NCBI GenBank assembly: GCA_035196065.1
Contig: CP136575.1
Coordinates: forward strand, 2,706,769 to 2,770,768
Direction: 5' to 3'
From: Sphingobium sp.
GTDB lineage: Bacteria; Pseudomonadota; Alphaproteobacteria; Sphingomonadales; Sphingomonadaceae
Length of the DNA: 64,000 nucleotides
Position numbers and translations under genes: made by a program
Notes under the pieces: generated by a model
What the model saw: only the letters and a program-made list of their open reading frames with translations
The model's database searches: none
What the model was told of the DNA's origin: nothing
Shown here: piece after piece, positions 62,515-64,000 of the stretch
Layout: each line of letters opens with the position of its first letter
Numbering within the stretch: the stretch's first letter is position 1

Positions 62515-63798
62515 TCAACCGTGCATCGATGCCAAAATCGAGTTGATGGGAAAAAAGCCGAAACAGACTGAACTATCGGCAACGCCATATGGCAGAAAAA
62601 GGTCGGCACCGACACGGATCGCGCCGCAAGTATAGACCACATTGGGCACATAGCCCTCCCGGTCTTCATCCACTGCGGACAAAATGGGCTGCACTGATCG
62701 GCCGAGCACGATGCTGGGATCATCCTTGTCGAGCAGAAGCGCACCGATGGAATATTTGCGCATTGCGCCAACGCCATGCGTCAGCACCAACCAGCCCTCG
62801 TCGATCTCAATTGGCGGGCCGCAATTCCCTATCTGGATAAACTCCCATGGGTAGCGGGGTTCGAGAAGCAACTGCCCCCCCTCCCAACAATCCAACCGAT
62901 CTGAGTGCAGCAGGTAGAGATTTTGCCCATCCTGTCGGCCGAGCATGAGATATTCGCCGTCAACCTTGCGAGGAAACAGCGCCATCCCCTTGTTTCGGGC
63001 AGCATCGCCATTGATCGGCGACAGTCTGAAGCGATCAAAATCATCAGTCCGCAGCAATTCAGAGCCGATCGAATGGCCACTATACGCGGTATAAGTGCCG
63101 ATAAATTCGCGCCGCCCATCATCGTGGGTGAATTCGACAAGCCGCAAATCTTCCAGCCCGTTGCGCTGCGCTTCGGTCATCGGGAAAATGACTGTCCCCG
63201 AAATCGAACTGTCGGGGTGGCGGCGCACGACCGGCGCAACGATCTCCTGTTCGGTCTCATGGTCAAGCAGCGCAGCAGTTGCGAACAGCGGCTCGGGATG
63301 CAGTTGCAGGTCGCGCCCTTCGGCGATGATTGCCTCACGAAATGCAATGGTCGAAATATGCCCCTCACCCACCGCGCGCAAAGCAAGCACGATCCTGACG
63401 CTTCCGTCCTGCAAGCCCGACTGGTCAGGGTGGCGAACAACGGTCGGGTTCATCAGCGCTGCGGCGGCGTAGCTATATTCATGGCAGAAATAAGCACCAA
63501 TCAGCTTGCGCATTTCCGGGCGGGGTTCAGGGCCGGATAGCCCCAATTTTGGGCTGATCTCGATAAACCGACGCTCGAAAACATCCTCAATCTGCCAGTG
63601 TCGTTCGGCAAAATCACCCAGCACGACACCGAGCTCGCCGCGCACGGTTCGACTATCGAGCGCAGTGATGGCTTGTGCCAGTTTCTGCACCCGACTGAGA
63701 TCCGGCCCGGATGCCTGCCAGGCAAGATGAAACGGCCTTACGACCACCCTTCCGGGATCAGCGTTGAGCCTTAGTGGATGCGTCCAGCCGTCAATCAC
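62515..63798 (-). CDS. GH130-family mannoside phosphorylase-like protein
   Basis: 427 aa. Five-bladed beta-propeller pattern with GTYTAYSGHSIGSELLRTDDF, LFPRKVDGEYLMLGRQDGQNL and a C-terminal GAIRVGADLFLPYGVADSS, the marks of GH130 (beta-1,4/1,2-mannoside phosphorylases). Phosphorolyses mannosides to mannose-1-phosphate; the exact linkage is unknown. The start codon is GTG 63798, three bases after the stop of the upstream partial gene, so the two form an operon. Confidence 0.85.
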   Translation of the reverse strand: MIDGWTHPLRLNADPGRVVVRPFHLAWQASGPDLSRVQKLAQAITALDSRTVRGELGVVLGDFAERHWQIEDVFERRFIEISPKLGLSGPEPRPEMRKLIGAYFCHEYSYAAAALMNPTVVRHPDQSGLQDGSVRIVLALRAVGEGHISTIAFREAIIAEGRDLQLHPEPLFATAALLDHETEQEIVAPVVRRHPDSSISGTVIFPMTEAQRNGLEDLRLVEFTHDDGRREFIGTYTAYSGHSIGSELLRTDDFDRFRLSPINGDAARNKGMALFPRKVDGEYLMLGRQDGQNLYLLHSDRLDCWEGGQLLLEPRYPWEFIQIGNCGPPIEIDEGWLVLTHGVGAMRKYSIGALLLDKDDPSIVLGRSVQPILSAVDEDREGYVPNVVYTCGAIRVGADLFLPYGVADSSVCFGFFPINSILASMHG

Positions 63799-63801
63799 AG
63801 A

Positions 63802-64000
63802 TTAGACCGAGAGAGACCGCGAGGCATTGGTCCTGGTTGCGGCAGTCACAACCGGAACCGCTAACTCACCGCTCTCGGCCAGACGGCGCAATTCCTGCAT
63901 CGATGCCTGACCCATATGCAGTGCCAGTACCGATTCTGCACCCTGATTCAGGTTGACGCCAACAGGGGTTATGCCGTCATAGCAATCGCCAACGGCCGTT
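63802..64000 (-). CDS. C-terminal end of an unidentified protein (partial)
   Basis: The last 66 codons are in the window, ending with TAA (63804-63802). The visible part contains DGITPVGVNLNQGAESVLA followed by a helical stretch. Such an NLNQGAES segment occurs in proteins encoded beside GH130 genes and glycosyltransferases, but I cannot name the family from this piece. It is the operon partner of the GH130 gene. Confidence 0.65.
   Translation of the reverse strand, partial: TAVGDCYDGITPVGVNLNQGAESVLALHMGQASMQELRRLAESGELAVPVVTAATRTNASRSLSV

Overview
This window looks like a chromosomal segment of a sphingomonad (Alphaproteobacteria, order Sphingomonadales; Sphingopyxis/Sphingorhabdus-like, judged from protein character only). 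The evidence is a PhyR/NepR/EcfG general stress response locus, a MucR/Ros regulator, a CobT-type VWA protein, a TorF-type porin, and the neighbourhood nfu - rutE-like - tsaB - rimI - mucR - fur - plsC - miaB - phoH - ybeY - corC. I saw no prophage, insertion sequence, CRISPR array, rRNA or plasmid function. One tRNA (Thr, anticodon TGT) is present.

Layout. 1-9.5 kb: a redoxin-like/2OG-Fe(II) oxygenase fusion, a ydbH-ynbE-ydbL-type operon (envelope lipid bridge), radC, and a helicase - S4 protein - ferredoxin operon. 9.6-23.7 kb: a polyamine block. Plus-strand genes encode isovaleryl-CoA dehydrogenase, a PuuD-like hydrolase, a putrescine-type aminotransferase and an FKBP isomerase. A tightly overlapping minus-strand operon runs from PuuA through PuuB, a class III aminotransferase and a second PuuA-like enzyme to a PotFGHI-type polyamine importer. 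23.7-32.4 kb: TorF porin, an Lrp regulator divergent from alanine dehydrogenase, a class A penicillin-binding protein, a trypsin-like protease and CobT. 32.5-38.8 kb: nitroreductase, cysS, small unknowns, a D-2-hydroxyacid dehydrogenase, TerC and a universal stress protein. 38.9-53.2 kb: housekeeping genes (Fe-S maturation, tRNA modification, iron regulation, ribosome maturation, recombination). 62.5-64 kb: start of a GH130 mannoside phosphorylase locus.

The most informative region is 54.4-62.4 kb, a general-stress-response island. Besides phyR, nepR, ecfG and a PhyP-like kinase it holds dps, a CHRD lipoprotein, two GlsB/YeaQ membrane proteins, a small helical lipoprotein and a CHASE/HWE histidine kinase. 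Seven exact GGAAC-N17-GTT promoter motifs (the known EcfG consensus) were found in its intergenic spaces, all with a 17-nt spacer. Two of them do not point directly at a gene: they drive short stretches with strong hairpins.

The best of these is a minus-strand transcript of about 110 nt (roughly 56138 down to 56028). It has two hairpins with C-rich, anti-Shine-Dalgarno-like loops and a U-rich intrinsic terminator, and reads as an EcfG-controlled small RNA analogous in design to Caulobacter GsrN. A second, less certain candidate lies at about 57894-58014. All functions are inferred from sequence reading; no searches were run.
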